In this document: piece after piece, positions 54,902-64,000 of the stretch
Layout of the letters: each line of letters begins with the position of its first letter
Position numbering within the stretch: the first letter of the stretch is position 1
Assembly: GCA_028564925.1 (NCBI GenBank)
Contig: CM053029.1
Span: 293,631,673 to 293,695,672 of the forward strand
Length of the DNA: 64,000 nt
Reading direction: 5' to 3'
DNA from: Lithobates sylvaticus
Taxonomy: Eukaryota; Chordata; Amphibia; Anura; Ranidae
Notes under the pieces: model-generated
What the model was told of the DNA's origin: nothing
Seen by the model: only the letters and a program-made list of their open reading frames with translations
Database searches by the model: none
Program-made: the position numbers and the translations under genes

Positions 54902-57118
54902 ATGACCAACGGGGCCGATATTAAATTCATGACATGGAATGTGCGAGGTATGCAAGATAAAATTAAACAGCTTTAAAATATTTCTTAAAAGACAAAAAGC
55001 AGATATTATTGTGCTGGAGGAGACCCATGTCACTGGGCATTTGCAGGCGGCACTGAGGCGCCCCTGGGTGGGATGGGTGTATCACAGCGCCCATACAAAC
55101 TTTTCCAGGGGGGGTCACAGTGCCGTTTTGAATTGATGGCTGTGGAGACTGACCGGCAGGGTAGATATATCTCAGACCATTCCCCTTGCTGGGTGACAGT
55201 TTCTCTGGGGAGTGCCCCCACTGAACGCACATGGAGATTGAACCCCCACTGGCTGTCGGCCCTTACAGATCATGATTCCATTGAAAGAGATTAAATACTT
55301 CCTGGACAGAACTAGAATCCCACCCTTCCTTAACACAGTATGGGATGAATTTAAAGTACAGGCCCGATGGATTCTTACCACCAGAATAAACAGACTTAAA
55401 CAGTCATCTACTACAACTAACAACTGCAAGAGCTGGAAACAACTTATAACTCCAATCCCACCCCAGAAAATCTAGACAAGGTAAAACTACAGTCCCACAT
55501 GGTATCACAATTATGCACTGAAAAGGCCAATGTCTGCAAGCAAAGAGTTTATGAGCAGGGGGAGAGGGCAGGCAGGTTATTAGCCTATCTAGCCCACATG
55601 GTAGATCGGCCTCCAGTAGTAGTCTCCCTAAAAGACACTGAGGGAAATAACATTACAGACCCCTCCCAAGTAGCATCCCAGTTTTTACAATTCTATAAAA
55701 ACCTTTATAAATCTCATACTACACAAAAGGGAACTTCAAGCGTATTTAAATACAATCCAATTCCCCACATTAAAACCAGAATAAGTGAAATTACTAGATA
55801 CACCCATAACTACACAGGATATTACCGATGCGATTGGCCAAGTCTAAAGCTCCTGGACTAGATGGACTGCCCCTGGACTTCTATGCAACATATTCGGAAA
55901 CACTAATACCTAAACTCAAGGATCTCTACCAATCCATATTTGACACAAACTCGCTCCCTCTATCCATGCAGGAGGCCCAAATAATCGTACTCCCCAAGCC
56001 GGGCAAAGACCCCCATTACCCTGAGTCATACAGGCATAACTCACTCCTACAGGTAGATATTAAGATTCTAGCTAAAATACTAGCCAATAGATTGAACACA
56101 GCTATACTCACACTAATACATTCTTACCAAACAGGCTTTATGCCAGGGAAAAACACTGCCATGAACATTAGGAGACTATATACATGAACATACAGGCTCA
56201 ACATGACAATTCTGGAACCAGGGTGGTGGTAGCACTAGACACCGCCAAAGCTTTGATTCTGTAGAATGGCCGTACTTGTGGGAGTGCTTACACAACTATG
56301 GCTTTGGTTCACAGTTTATGAAGTGGGTTAAGCTTCTTTATCAGACACCTAAAGCAAGGGTATTTGTCAACGGCTGGCTTTCGGAAGAGTTCCCTCTGGA
56401 AAGGGGTACAAGACAGGGATGTCCCCTGTCCCCCCCTACTGTATGCCCTGGCAGCAGAGGCGCTGGCAATTGCCATTAGAGAAGACACTAATATAAAGGG
56501 ATTGAGAAGAGGACACACAGTAGATAAAATAGCTCTATATGCTGATGACACTATTCTGTACCTGGCAGATCAAGGACCTTCACTACAGGCTGCACTTGAA
56601 ATCATTGAAAAAATGGGTAGTTACAGGATTGCGTATCAACTGGGACAAATCCTCCCACTGGACATCTTCCCCCCCCCCTCTAAAACAAACCCAACTTTAC
56701 CATTATCTAGAGTATCCAAAATTAAGTACTTGGGGGTGGAGGTCACTAGGACTTTGACGGACTACACACACCTGAATGTTACACCCCTATTTGACATGGT
56801 TCAGGCTGCCACTAGGGGTGATGGGACATATAAATATAATAAAAATTATTTGTTACCCAAAATACTATATATGGTTTGGCATGTTCCTCTCTATATCCCT
56901 TTAAAAGTCTTTAAACAAATGGAAGCCATTCTAAACTCATTTATATGGGGAAATGGCAGACATAAACTGGCCTGGCGTGTTCTAAAGAACCCTACAGATA
57001 TGGGAGGAGTGTCCCTTCCTGATCTACAAGATTATTACTTGGCAGCTCAACTCTCCCACATATACCACTTTAACAAAGTGGAAAAGCAACGCTATAGATC
57101 CTTAGTATGTAATAAACC
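54902..57118 (+). pseudogene. L1/Tx1-type LINE ORF2 (endonuclease and RT), broken
   Basis: Starts MTNGADIKFMTWNVRGMQDK with the APE-type endonuclease (FMTWNVRGM; LEETH at ~55,015; ISDHSP at ~55,165, the catalytic Asp-His pair), then RT motifs: SKAPGLDGLPLDFY (~55,840), IIVLPKPGKDP (~55,985), FMPGKN (~56,140), ERGTRQGCPLSP (~56,400) and the catalytic LYADDTILY (~56,535). The long frame 56,364-57,383 carries YADD and the thumb (LPKILYMVWHVPLYIP; SLPDLQDYYLAAQ) before running into Tc1 sequence at 57,119. At least five frame changes or stops split it, e.g. TAA at 54,974. Inside CENP-A intron 1. Confidence 0.87.
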
Positions 57119-57121
57119 AGG

Positions 57122-57684
57122 TCACCCAGCATTTACCCATTCCTTTATGGGTCTTGCTTTGTGCACTGTTGTGCAGTCATGTTGGCACTGGAAGGGGCCA
57201 TCCCCAAACTGTTCCCACAAAGTTGGGACCATGAAATTGTCTAAAATGTCTTGGTATGCTGACGCCTTAAGAGTTCCCTTCACTGGCACTAAGGTGCCAA
57301 GCCCAACCCCTGAAAAACAATCCCACACCATAATCCCCCCTCCACCAAATGATTTGGACCAGTGCACAAAGCAAGGTCCATAAAGACATAGATGAGCGAG
57401 TTTGGGGAGGAGGAACTGGCCTGCCTCAACCCGATAGAACACCTTTGGGATGAATTAGAGCAGAGACTGTGAGCCAGACCTTCTCGTCCAACATCCCGTG
57501 CCTGACCTTACATTCCCATAGACACAATCCTAAACCTTGTGAACAGCCTTCCCAGAAGAGTTTAAGCTGTTATAGCTGCAAAGGGCAACTCAATATTGAA
57601 CCCTACGAACTAAGACTGGGAATACCATTAAAGTTCATGTGCGTGTAAAATCAGGCATCCCAATACTTTTGACAATATAGGGTA
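57122..57684. pseudogene. Rearranged Tc1-like transposase fragment
   Basis: 57,122-57,356 reads as transposase on the minus strand (SFGGGGIMVWDCFSG, ASAYQDILDNFMVPTLWEQF, QHDCTTVHKARPIKEW), while 57,357-57,680 reads on the plus strand (VHKARSI-type start, LNPIEHLWDELEQRL, a tail region and the terminal CCCAATACTTTTGACAATAT). The two parts meet near ATTTGGACCAGTGCACAAAG, so the copy holds an internal inversion. The minus part has WDC for WGC; the plus part has stops. It terminates the LINE ORF2 homology. Confidence 0.8.
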
Positions 57685-57725
57685 TAAAAAAGTATCTTAG
57701 TAATTTGTTCATTTTTACAATGCAG

Positions 57726-57880
57726 AATCGGGGCCAAGCAGAGCAGGTGCCTTCCAAACAGAAGGTACATTTTCCAGACAGAAACGTCGTTATCGGCCTG
57801 GTACACGAGCACTCATGGAGATAAGAAAATATCAAAAGTCAACGAACCTGTTAATAAAAAAAGCCCCCTTCGCCAGACTG
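57726..57880 (+). CDS. CENPA: CENP-A, second coding exon (tail end, alpha-N)
   Basis: Exon of 155 nt after acceptor TTTTTACAATGCAG. Two bases complete the phase-1 codon of exon 1 (K), then 51 codons: [51 protein letters not shown]. The stretch [19 protein letters not shown]...LLI.KAPFARL is diagnostic of H3-fold proteins. The variable Ser/Arg tail before it, and [13 protein letters not shown] where canonical H3 has VALREIRRYQKST, point to CENP-A rather than canonical H3. It ends in phase 0 at donor CTG/GTGAGT. No stop or frameshift. Only 42 bp after a Tc1 fragment, so the acceptor region has been under insertion pressure but is intact. Confidence 0.93.
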
Positions 57881-58768
57881 GTGAGTGCTGTTGGTTTATT
57901 CGCTGTGGACAGAGGTAGAAATGAGGTGGATAATACACATACAAAACATTCTTAGGACCATTGCACACAAGTGGATCGATTGGGTGTTAGTTTTACAGGT
58001 GGACTCGCTGTTCTCCTCTATGGAGCAGCAAGTGTAAACAGACTTGTGCCCCCGCCTCCATCCAATCCGATAAAGACAAACAGATGGGGATCCCCTCCCG
58101 TCCAGAAGATTGGATCAAATGACAGTTGGGTGTAAATGGACAGGCGGTCCGTTTACATCCAAAAGCCCACAGAGGAGAGCGGGCCGTGTCTGTGTCCGCC
58201 CCGCAGAAGCTGAGCAGACACAGACCTGTCATCTACCTGCTCAGTGGGGATCAGGAAAAGAAAGAAGGTGAGATCAGTGAACAGTTGTCCTCCCTGCTGG
58301 CGGAGTCCACCCCATGTGGAAGAGCCCTTACACGGTTATTTTAGGCACCATTCAGATCTAGCGATTTGGGATCATGGGTGGAATCACTGCGATTCCAAAT
58401 CGCACTGCAAAGCTGGGAAAAACACAGCACACATGATCCAGCAGGATCAATGTACCAACATGAAAACATGCATGATGTAAAGGCTTTGCAGCCAGTTAAA
58501 GGTGTAAAGTTTTTACAGTAAATGAAGGGAATTTCAAAGATCGAGACAGGCTCCTAAGAAGTCCTGGATGTGATCATGTGGTGAGGACGGCTAGGTGGGG
58601 GAGAGGAGAAAGTTTTATGAGGCACAGAGGATTCCTCCTGGAATGGTATCTAGAGATCAGACAGGAAATGAGTGGAGTGGGCAGAGGGAATGTTTTGTTC
58701 TCTTACTTTGCTGTTATGTATCTGGGGCAAAAGTAACTTCTTTTTTTTCCCGGTTTATGCTTGTGCAG
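57881..58768 (+). other. CENP-A intron 2
   Basis: 888 bp from GTGAGTGCTG to TTTTTTTTCCCGGTTTATGCTTGTGCAG. The middle (57,980-58,340) is repeat-like (CCGTTTACATCCAAAAGCCC and AGCAGACACAGACCTGTC words). The decayed copy at 49.1 kb has lost this intron. Confidence 0.8.
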
Positions 58769-58846
58769 GTGAGAGAAGTGTGCATGAAGTATACTGGTGG
58801 CCGGCCAATCATGTGGCAAAGTTTAGCAATCATGGCATTACAAGAG
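58769..58846 (+). CDS. CENPA: CENP-A, third coding exon (loop 1 and alpha-2 start)
   Basis: 78 nt, phase 0 at both ends: VREVCMKYTGGRPIMWQSLA then IMALQE, donor GAG/GTCAGT. Canonical H3 reads [24 protein letters not shown] here; the Cys-Met, the loop lengthened by two residues and the Trp (WQS) are CENP-A features of the centromere-targeting domain. H3.3 and CENP-A genes are known to have an intron after ALQE. The final exon (about 40-45 residues: rest of alpha-2, alpha-3 and C-terminus) was looked for between 58,850 and 64,000 and not seen; it should lie further downstream, or the gene is truncated. Confidence 0.92.
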
Positions 58847-58988
58847 GTCAGTATTGTATGCAATGCAGGACTTTATAATTCAATTACCAGCCAGTATATA
58901 CCCCTTTTTTACAAGGCCATTTTTTTGGTTATTTAGTGCTAGGATAGTTTGACAATTACTCCATCATGCAACACTGTACCCAAATTAA

Positions 58989-59449
58989 AGTGATTGTAAA
59001 GGCAGTTTTTTTTTTTATCTTAATGCATTCTATGCATTAAGATAAAAACCTGAGTACAGCAGCCCCCCTAATACTTACCTGAGCCCATCTCTATCCAGCA
59101 ATGTTGCAGGAGTGCCTCAGCTGCCTGGGACTCCCCTCCTCATTGACGGAGACAGCTGCGAGGCGCCATTGGCAAAGTCAGTCAGCCAATGAGGAGAGAA
59201 AGGGGGCGAGGGCTGGGTCACGGCTCTGTGTCTGAATGGACACCGTACTGTGGCTTGGGTGCCCCCATAGCAAGCTGCTTGCTATGGGGGCACTCAACAG
59301 GAGGGAGGGGCTAGGAGCACCAAAGAGGGACCCTGAGAAGAGGAGGATCACGGCGGCTCAGTGTAAACTCTGCCCACTGCAACAGAGCAGGGAAGTATAA
59401 CATGTTTGCTATGTTTAAAGGAAAAAAAAACAGAGACTTTACAATCACT
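58989..59449. mobile_element. TTAA-target MITE, copy 3
   Basis: Starts AGTGATTGTAAAGGCAG after TTAA; ends TTTACAATCACTT. Same CTAATACTTACCTGAGC and GCAAGCTGCTTGCTATGGGG palindrome as copy 2. The right TTAA is altered where the next element begins. Confidence 0.75.
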
Positions 59450-59452
59450 TTT

Positions 59453-60020
59453 AGGGGTGCACCGAATGTTTGACGATACCGAAAATAGAAATACACTAGA
59501 CCGAAAACCGATACCGAAAATGACCGTTTCCGAAAATGACTGTTTTTAAAAAATATTTTTATACAGGAGATGGTCAGAGACTGCAGACGTGGTACAGGAG
59601 ATCAATGCAGCCTGCCAGTGCCCAACAGCCTACCAATGCCCATCATGCAGCCTGCCTTAGTATGTCAGGCAGGATCAGGTCAGGGCAGTTAGCAAGGCAA
59701 AGCCAAGAACAGTGCTTTATCTATGGAGGAAAGCTGTCAGCACACAGCTTTAAGGAGCAGCTTGTCGGTATGATCAGCGGGAGGAGCATTAATAGTGTGC
59801 AGCACCGCGGGGGCTAAGTATGCAAGACTTGTTGTTTGACATGCTGTTAGAAACAGTGAGCACGCTTTCTAACAGCATGTCAAACAAGTCCTGCACTCTT
59901 AACCCCCGCGGTGCTGCACACTGTTAATGCTCCTCCCGTGGATCATACCGACAAGCTGCTCCTTAATGCTGTGTGCTGACAGTTTTCCTCCATAGATAAA
60001 GCACTGTTCTTGGCTTTCAG
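59453..60020. mobile_element. hAT-like end followed by long hairpin
   Basis: Starts AGGGGTGCACCGAATG with repeated ACCGAAAA words. The second part is an inverted repeat with ~150-bp arms (59,697-59,855 and 59,870-60,020: AGCCAAGAACAGTGCTTTAT, GCAGCACCGCGGGGG, TTGACATGCTGTTAGAAA) and a loop of about 15 bp. No right terminus recognised. Confidence 0.65.
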
Positions 60021-60149
60021 ACATCTTGTCGAGGAGAGGACTGGGGCTGGACTGTAACGCTCTAGAACGACACCCCTGTACTGGGTGGCACCAGGGACGG
60101 GGCCCGCCTCATTTTCATTGCCGTTATCGGCGTGATTTTCTTTTTGGCA

Positions 60150-63100
60150 TTTTGCTCAGCGAGTTGCCAGATATGGCAAGTCAGGGTGAGTCATTGGGAC
60201 CAATTTGGTGGTGCAGCTGCTTCTCACATCTCAGCCACTGGTATACGTGACTGAAGATGCATTTTCCTCCGCCCTGCAGGGCCTAGAGGGAAGATTAGCG
60301 ACTTTAATCGCATCCTCTGTCCAAAAGGATAGAAAGCATGTTAGATCCCCCTTCTCCACCTCAGACCAGGTGATCAGGAAGAAAGGCAAACTGATTACTC
60401 CTCTGCGGAGGAAACAATGGTAGATTAACCCTTTTCAGCCTCACAATCTGAGAAATTGCTGATACAATCTCTTACAGAGATGGTTCGTGCCTCTTTCAAG
60501 CTACCTCTAGCAGAGTCAGCTGATAGTTCTGTTCTTCTTTGGGTTCCTTAAAACCTTCACAGCCTTTTCATGCATTTCCTGACCATGCATTATTAGAAAA
60601 GCTTATTTATACTGAATGAGATCACCCAGATAAACATTTTCCCCCTCCAAAGAGATTTACAACACTCTATCCCATGGAGGAGAAATTCACCAAAAGATGG
60701 AAAGTACCAGCAGTTGATGCTGCGATTTCCAGTGTGAATAATAGTCTAACTTGCCCAGTAGACAATGCACATATGCTTAAAGCGGAGTTCCACCCTAAAG
60801 TGGAACTTCCGCTTATCGGATTCCGCCCCCCCTCTGGTGCCACAATTGGCACCTTTCAGGGGGGAGGGGGGTGCAGATACCTGTATAATACAGGTATCTG
60901 CCCCGCCCATATCCGGGAATGCCCGCCCATATCCGAGGGTTCCCATTGTGTCTTGGGAAACACACAGTTCCCAGGACACAACGGGGACCAATAAAGACGC
61001 GCAGCGCAACTCGCGCATTCGCAGTGGGTGCCCAGCTGTGAAGCCATAGCCGGGTGCCCACAGTTGCAATGCCGGCGCAGCCGAGCGGATCGGGTGGCTC
61101 TCGGAGCTTCGACCCCCCCGCATCGTTGGAACAGGTAAGTGTCCGATTATTAAAATAATAATATTTTTGGTGCGGGTGCAACTCCGCTTTAAAGATCCAA
61201 CTGATAAAAAGGTTGGAATTTGTTAAAATACTCTTTTTCTTTGGCAGGTGCAGTTAATCAGCCTGCAGTTGCGGCAATAGGCATCGGTCAGTCTCTAAGG
61301 GACTAATTTAGACAGGCCCTTAAAGAGGTCCCTGCACACCAGGCCCACAATTTGGCCGAACTACCAAAGGCGCCATGTTTTGCCATAGACGCCATGAAAG
61401 ACTCTATTCACCAGGCGTCCCGCCTTGCACTTGTGCTAGTACACATGCTTAGGACCCTGTGGTTAAAAAATTGGTCAGCCGAAGCACCTTGCAAAACGCT
61501 TCTGACTAGTTTCCCTTTTCATGGGGATCGACTATTTGGGGAAGATTTGGACAAATACATCCAAATGATTTCTAGTGGGAGGAGTACTCTTTTGCCAGTC
61601 AAAAGAAAGTATAAAATGTCCTTCATTTAGACAGACTTTCCCCTGCACCAGGGGCATCCGCCTCTATGCAGTGGCGACTGTCTACACTATCAGACTCTAG
61701 AGGAAAACCTCAGGGTCAGGCACAGAAGACAACCTGGGGCCACAAATCTGCAAAGCAGAATACTAAAGCCTCATTATGAAGAGGCGCCCCCCCTTTGCCA
61801 GAGTGGGGGGGAAGACTTCTGCAATACTCAGAAGTCTGGCAAGAGGAGATTCAGGACAGATGGGTCATCTCCATGGTGGCTCTAGGATACAAACTAGAAT
61901 TTCGTGAGTTTCCACCGTCTCGTTTTCTAAGATCAAACGTTCCCAAAGATCCAAGGAAAAAGCAATGTCTGTTTCGGGCATTAGACCGATTACTGGCTCA
62001 GGGGGTGATCATACACTTCCCCACAGAAGAGTAAGGTTTGGGGTTTTATTCAAACCTCTTTACGGTACCAAAACCGAATGGAGATATCAGACCCATTCTA
62101 GATCTAAGAAATCAAAATCCGTTCCTAAAGATCTGCTCCTTTCGCATGGAGTCGATCAGGTCAGTAGTTTCTATCCTACAAGCAGGAGAACTTCTGGCGT
62201 CTATGGACATCGGGGATGCATATCTGCATGTCCCTATATTTCCCGCTCACCAAAGGTTTCTGCGGTTTGAAGTAGAACAACATTTTCAGTTTGTAGCTTT
62301 GTCCTTCGGGCTAGCTACAGCACCCTAGGTGTTCACAAAAGTGCTAGCCCCACCTTTAGCCATGTTACGGGCACAGGGCATAACAGTCTTAGCGTACCTA
62401 GACGATCTATTGCTAATAGACCAATCGGTGGCTCATTTTCAGCAAAGTGTACACATTACAACCAGTTACCTGGAAGGTCTGGGTTGGATTCTCAACCTAG
62501 AGAAGTCTTCCTTTAAAACCACTAAAAAAGCTAGAGTATTTGGGCCTGATCATAGATACAGCCCAGAAAAAGGTGTTTTTGCCTTAGGCAAAAATCAACT
62601 CCATAAGAGAGCTAGTTACGGATGGTCAGGTCAAAAGGGAGACTCCTCCATTCGCCTTTGCATGAGGTTGTTAGGAAAGATGGTGGATTATTCAAAGCAG
62701 TTCCCTATGCCCAGTTGCAAAACAGCATCCTGTCCGCTTGGAACAAAACGATCGAAGCTTAAGACTTACCAATGCGGCTGTCCCCAAGGGTGTCCCAAAG
62801 CCTCAATTGGTGGTTACTAACCCAGAATCTGCTGAAAGGAAAATCCTTCAGACCAGTTATCTGGAAAGTGGTAATGACAGCCGCCAGCCTTTCAGGCAGG
62901 GGAGCAGTACTAGAGAAGACAACTGTCCAAGGACAGTGGTCAAGAACCGAAAGAGCCTTGCCCATCAACATCCTAGAGATTCGGGCAGTGCGTCTGGCTC
63001 TGAAGGCCTGGACTTTCAAGTTACGAGATTGTCCTGTCAGGATCCAATCCGACAATGCCACAGCCGTGGCCTATATCAATCATCAAGGGGGCACCAAGAG

Positions 63101-63840
63101 TCTGGCAGCGCAGACAGAGTTGAACCATATTCTAACTTGGGCAGAAAAGAATGCCCCATGCCTATCGGCAGCCTTCGTTCCAGGTATAGAGAATTGGCAG
63201 GCAGACTACTTAAGTCTCCCTAGTTATTCCCAGGGGAATGGTCTCTTCATCCCGACATTTTTCAGGCTGTTTGTCAAAGATGGGGAACTCCGGACGTAGA
63301 TCTTCTAGCATCAAGATTCAACATAAAGTTAGTCAACTTTGTATCCAGGACAAGGGATACATTCGCATGCGGAACAGATGCGTTGGTGACCCCCGTGGGA
63401 TCAGTTCTCACTGATCTATGCATTTCCCCCTATTCAGTTGCTGCCTCGACTTCTTTGCAGGATCAAGCTTGAAAGAAAGCTGGTAATTCTGGTAGCATCA
63501 GCATGGCCCAGAAGGTCCAGGTATGCAGAAATCGTAAAGATGGTCCCTTCCATTATGGCCAGACCTGCTTTCACAGGGGCCGATATTCCATCCTACCTTG
63601 CGAATGCTAAATTTAACGGCTTGGCTATTGAAACCCATGTTCTGAAGAAACGTGGGCTTTCCGGGTATATATAGATATATATATATATATCTATATTATA
63701 GAATCTGGAGGGCTTGTGTTTCCTGGTGTGAATCCAAGGGTTGGCACCCTTGGAGGTATATCAGAATTCTTGCCTTTCTACAATTAGGGGTAGAGATGAA
63801 GTTGGCCTTGGGTTTAAAGATGATATAACTGGTGCATTAA
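60150..63840 (+). mobile_element. DIRS-type retrotransposon fossil
   Basis: Tyrosine-recombinase retrotransposon. In order: a Gag-like region (60,205-61,760), an RT (61,795-62,560, with PKPNGDIRPILDLRNQN, ASMDIGDAYLHVPI, LAYLDDLLLI), an RNase H-like region (62,850-63,300, with IQSDNATAVAYIN) and its end (63,438-63,674), and what looks like the start of the tyrosine recombinase (63,690-63,820). It looks broken, with several breaks, is interrupted by a MITE (60,781-61,187), and is cut off before most of the recombinase. Moderately old. Confidence 0.82.
60781..61187. mobile_element. AGCGGAGTTCC-type MITE, complete, TTAA duplication
   Basis: TTAA at 60,777-60,780 and 61,188-61,191. Ends AGCGGAGTTCCACCC and, inverted, AGCGGAGTTGCACCC. 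Holds inverted pairs (GATACCTGTATAATACAGGTATC; GGAACTTCCGC). Inserted in the DIRS fossil. Reference copy for 6,120-6,555. Confidence 0.88.
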
Positions 63841-63871
63841 TCCACATCACCCCTTGCATAAAACCCGGACT

Positions 63872-64000
63872 AAAGAATGTGACGCAAGCAGTCTCTGAAA
63901 TAAGACCGATAAAGCTGAGGCTTGGCCTTTAATAGTACATTAAAGGCCAAGTCTCAGCTTTATCGGTCTTATTTCAGAGACTACTTGCGTCACATTCTTT
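63872..64000. repeat. Near-perfect hairpin at window edge
   Basis: AAAGAATGTGACGCAAGCAG...GGCTTGGCCTTTAAT faces ATTAAAGGCCAAGTCTCAGC...CTTGCGTCACATTCTTT; arms of at least 60 bp, loop about 5 bp. The right arm reaches the last base shown. Confidence 0.92.

Noticed and set aside
58850-64000. Final CENP-A exon
   Set aside because: I looked for an alpha-2/alpha-3 coding stretch (of the type EAFLVRLFEDSYLC, with LARRIRG) after the exon 3 donor and found none; the interval is MITE, hairpin and DIRS.

Overview
This window looks like nuclear DNA of an anuran amphibian, probably a ranid-type large-genome frog. That call is inference. It rests on intron-bearing DNA crowded with nested mobile elements (Penelope-like elements, DIRS, L1/Tx1, CR1, Tc1, hAT, Harbinger-like and TTAA-target MITEs) and on one host gene whose protein matches the frog form of CENP-A as I remember it. 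I see no bacterial genes, no rRNA or tRNA genes and no CRISPR array.

Host gene. Three exons on the + strand encode the first ~105 residues of the centromeric histone H3 variant CENP-A: 47,916-47,997 (N-terminal tail), 57,726-57,880 (tail, alpha-N and start of the fold) and 58,769-58,846 (loop 1/alpha-2). Exon phases fit each other and the splice sites are good. The last exon was not found and should lie beyond 64,000. A decayed copy of exons 2-3 lies inside intron 1 at 49,069-49,224.

Layout. 1-5.6 kb: a gag-protease fossil of an LTR element, then a Penelope-like element (PLE) with an open RT plus GIY-YIG endonuclease frame, its tail, and a second PLE tail; both tails carry hammerhead-ribozyme-like folds. 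5.7-11.9 kb: MITEs and a 2.4-kb fold-back element. 13.2-14.0 kb: minisatellite. 14.1-23.8 kb: an inverted gag-bearing LTR fossil and a second provirus-like fossil (minus strand) whose 5' LTR is split by a hAT element with a perfect 8-bp target duplication. 24.1-25.4 kb: a near-perfect palindrome made of two PLE tails, inserted in a CR1 relic with a 14-bp duplication. 27.6-28.5 kb: a truncated L1. 31.1-37.9 kb: a giant imperfect inverted repeat built from two facing Tc1 half-transposases and mirrored 177-bp arrays, itself invaded by an LTR, a Harbinger-like MITE and a small PLE-like hairpin. 41.3-43.0 kb: a hAT element next to a 59-copy 20-bp satellite. 45.4-46.8 kb: a TTAA-type element split by a PLE tail with a hammerhead-like fold. 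47.9-58.9 kb: the CENP-A gene, with L1, SINE and Tc1 debris in intron 1. 60.1-63.8 kb: a DIRS fossil interrupted by a MITE, then a hairpin at the window edge.

The repeats date each other by nesting. The PLE palindrome is younger than the CR1, the PLE at 46 kb is younger than its TTAA-type host, the MITE at 34.5 kb is younger than the Tc1 it splits, and the hAT at 21.7 kb is younger than the LTR. Similarity statements come from reading by eye; no alignments or searches were run.
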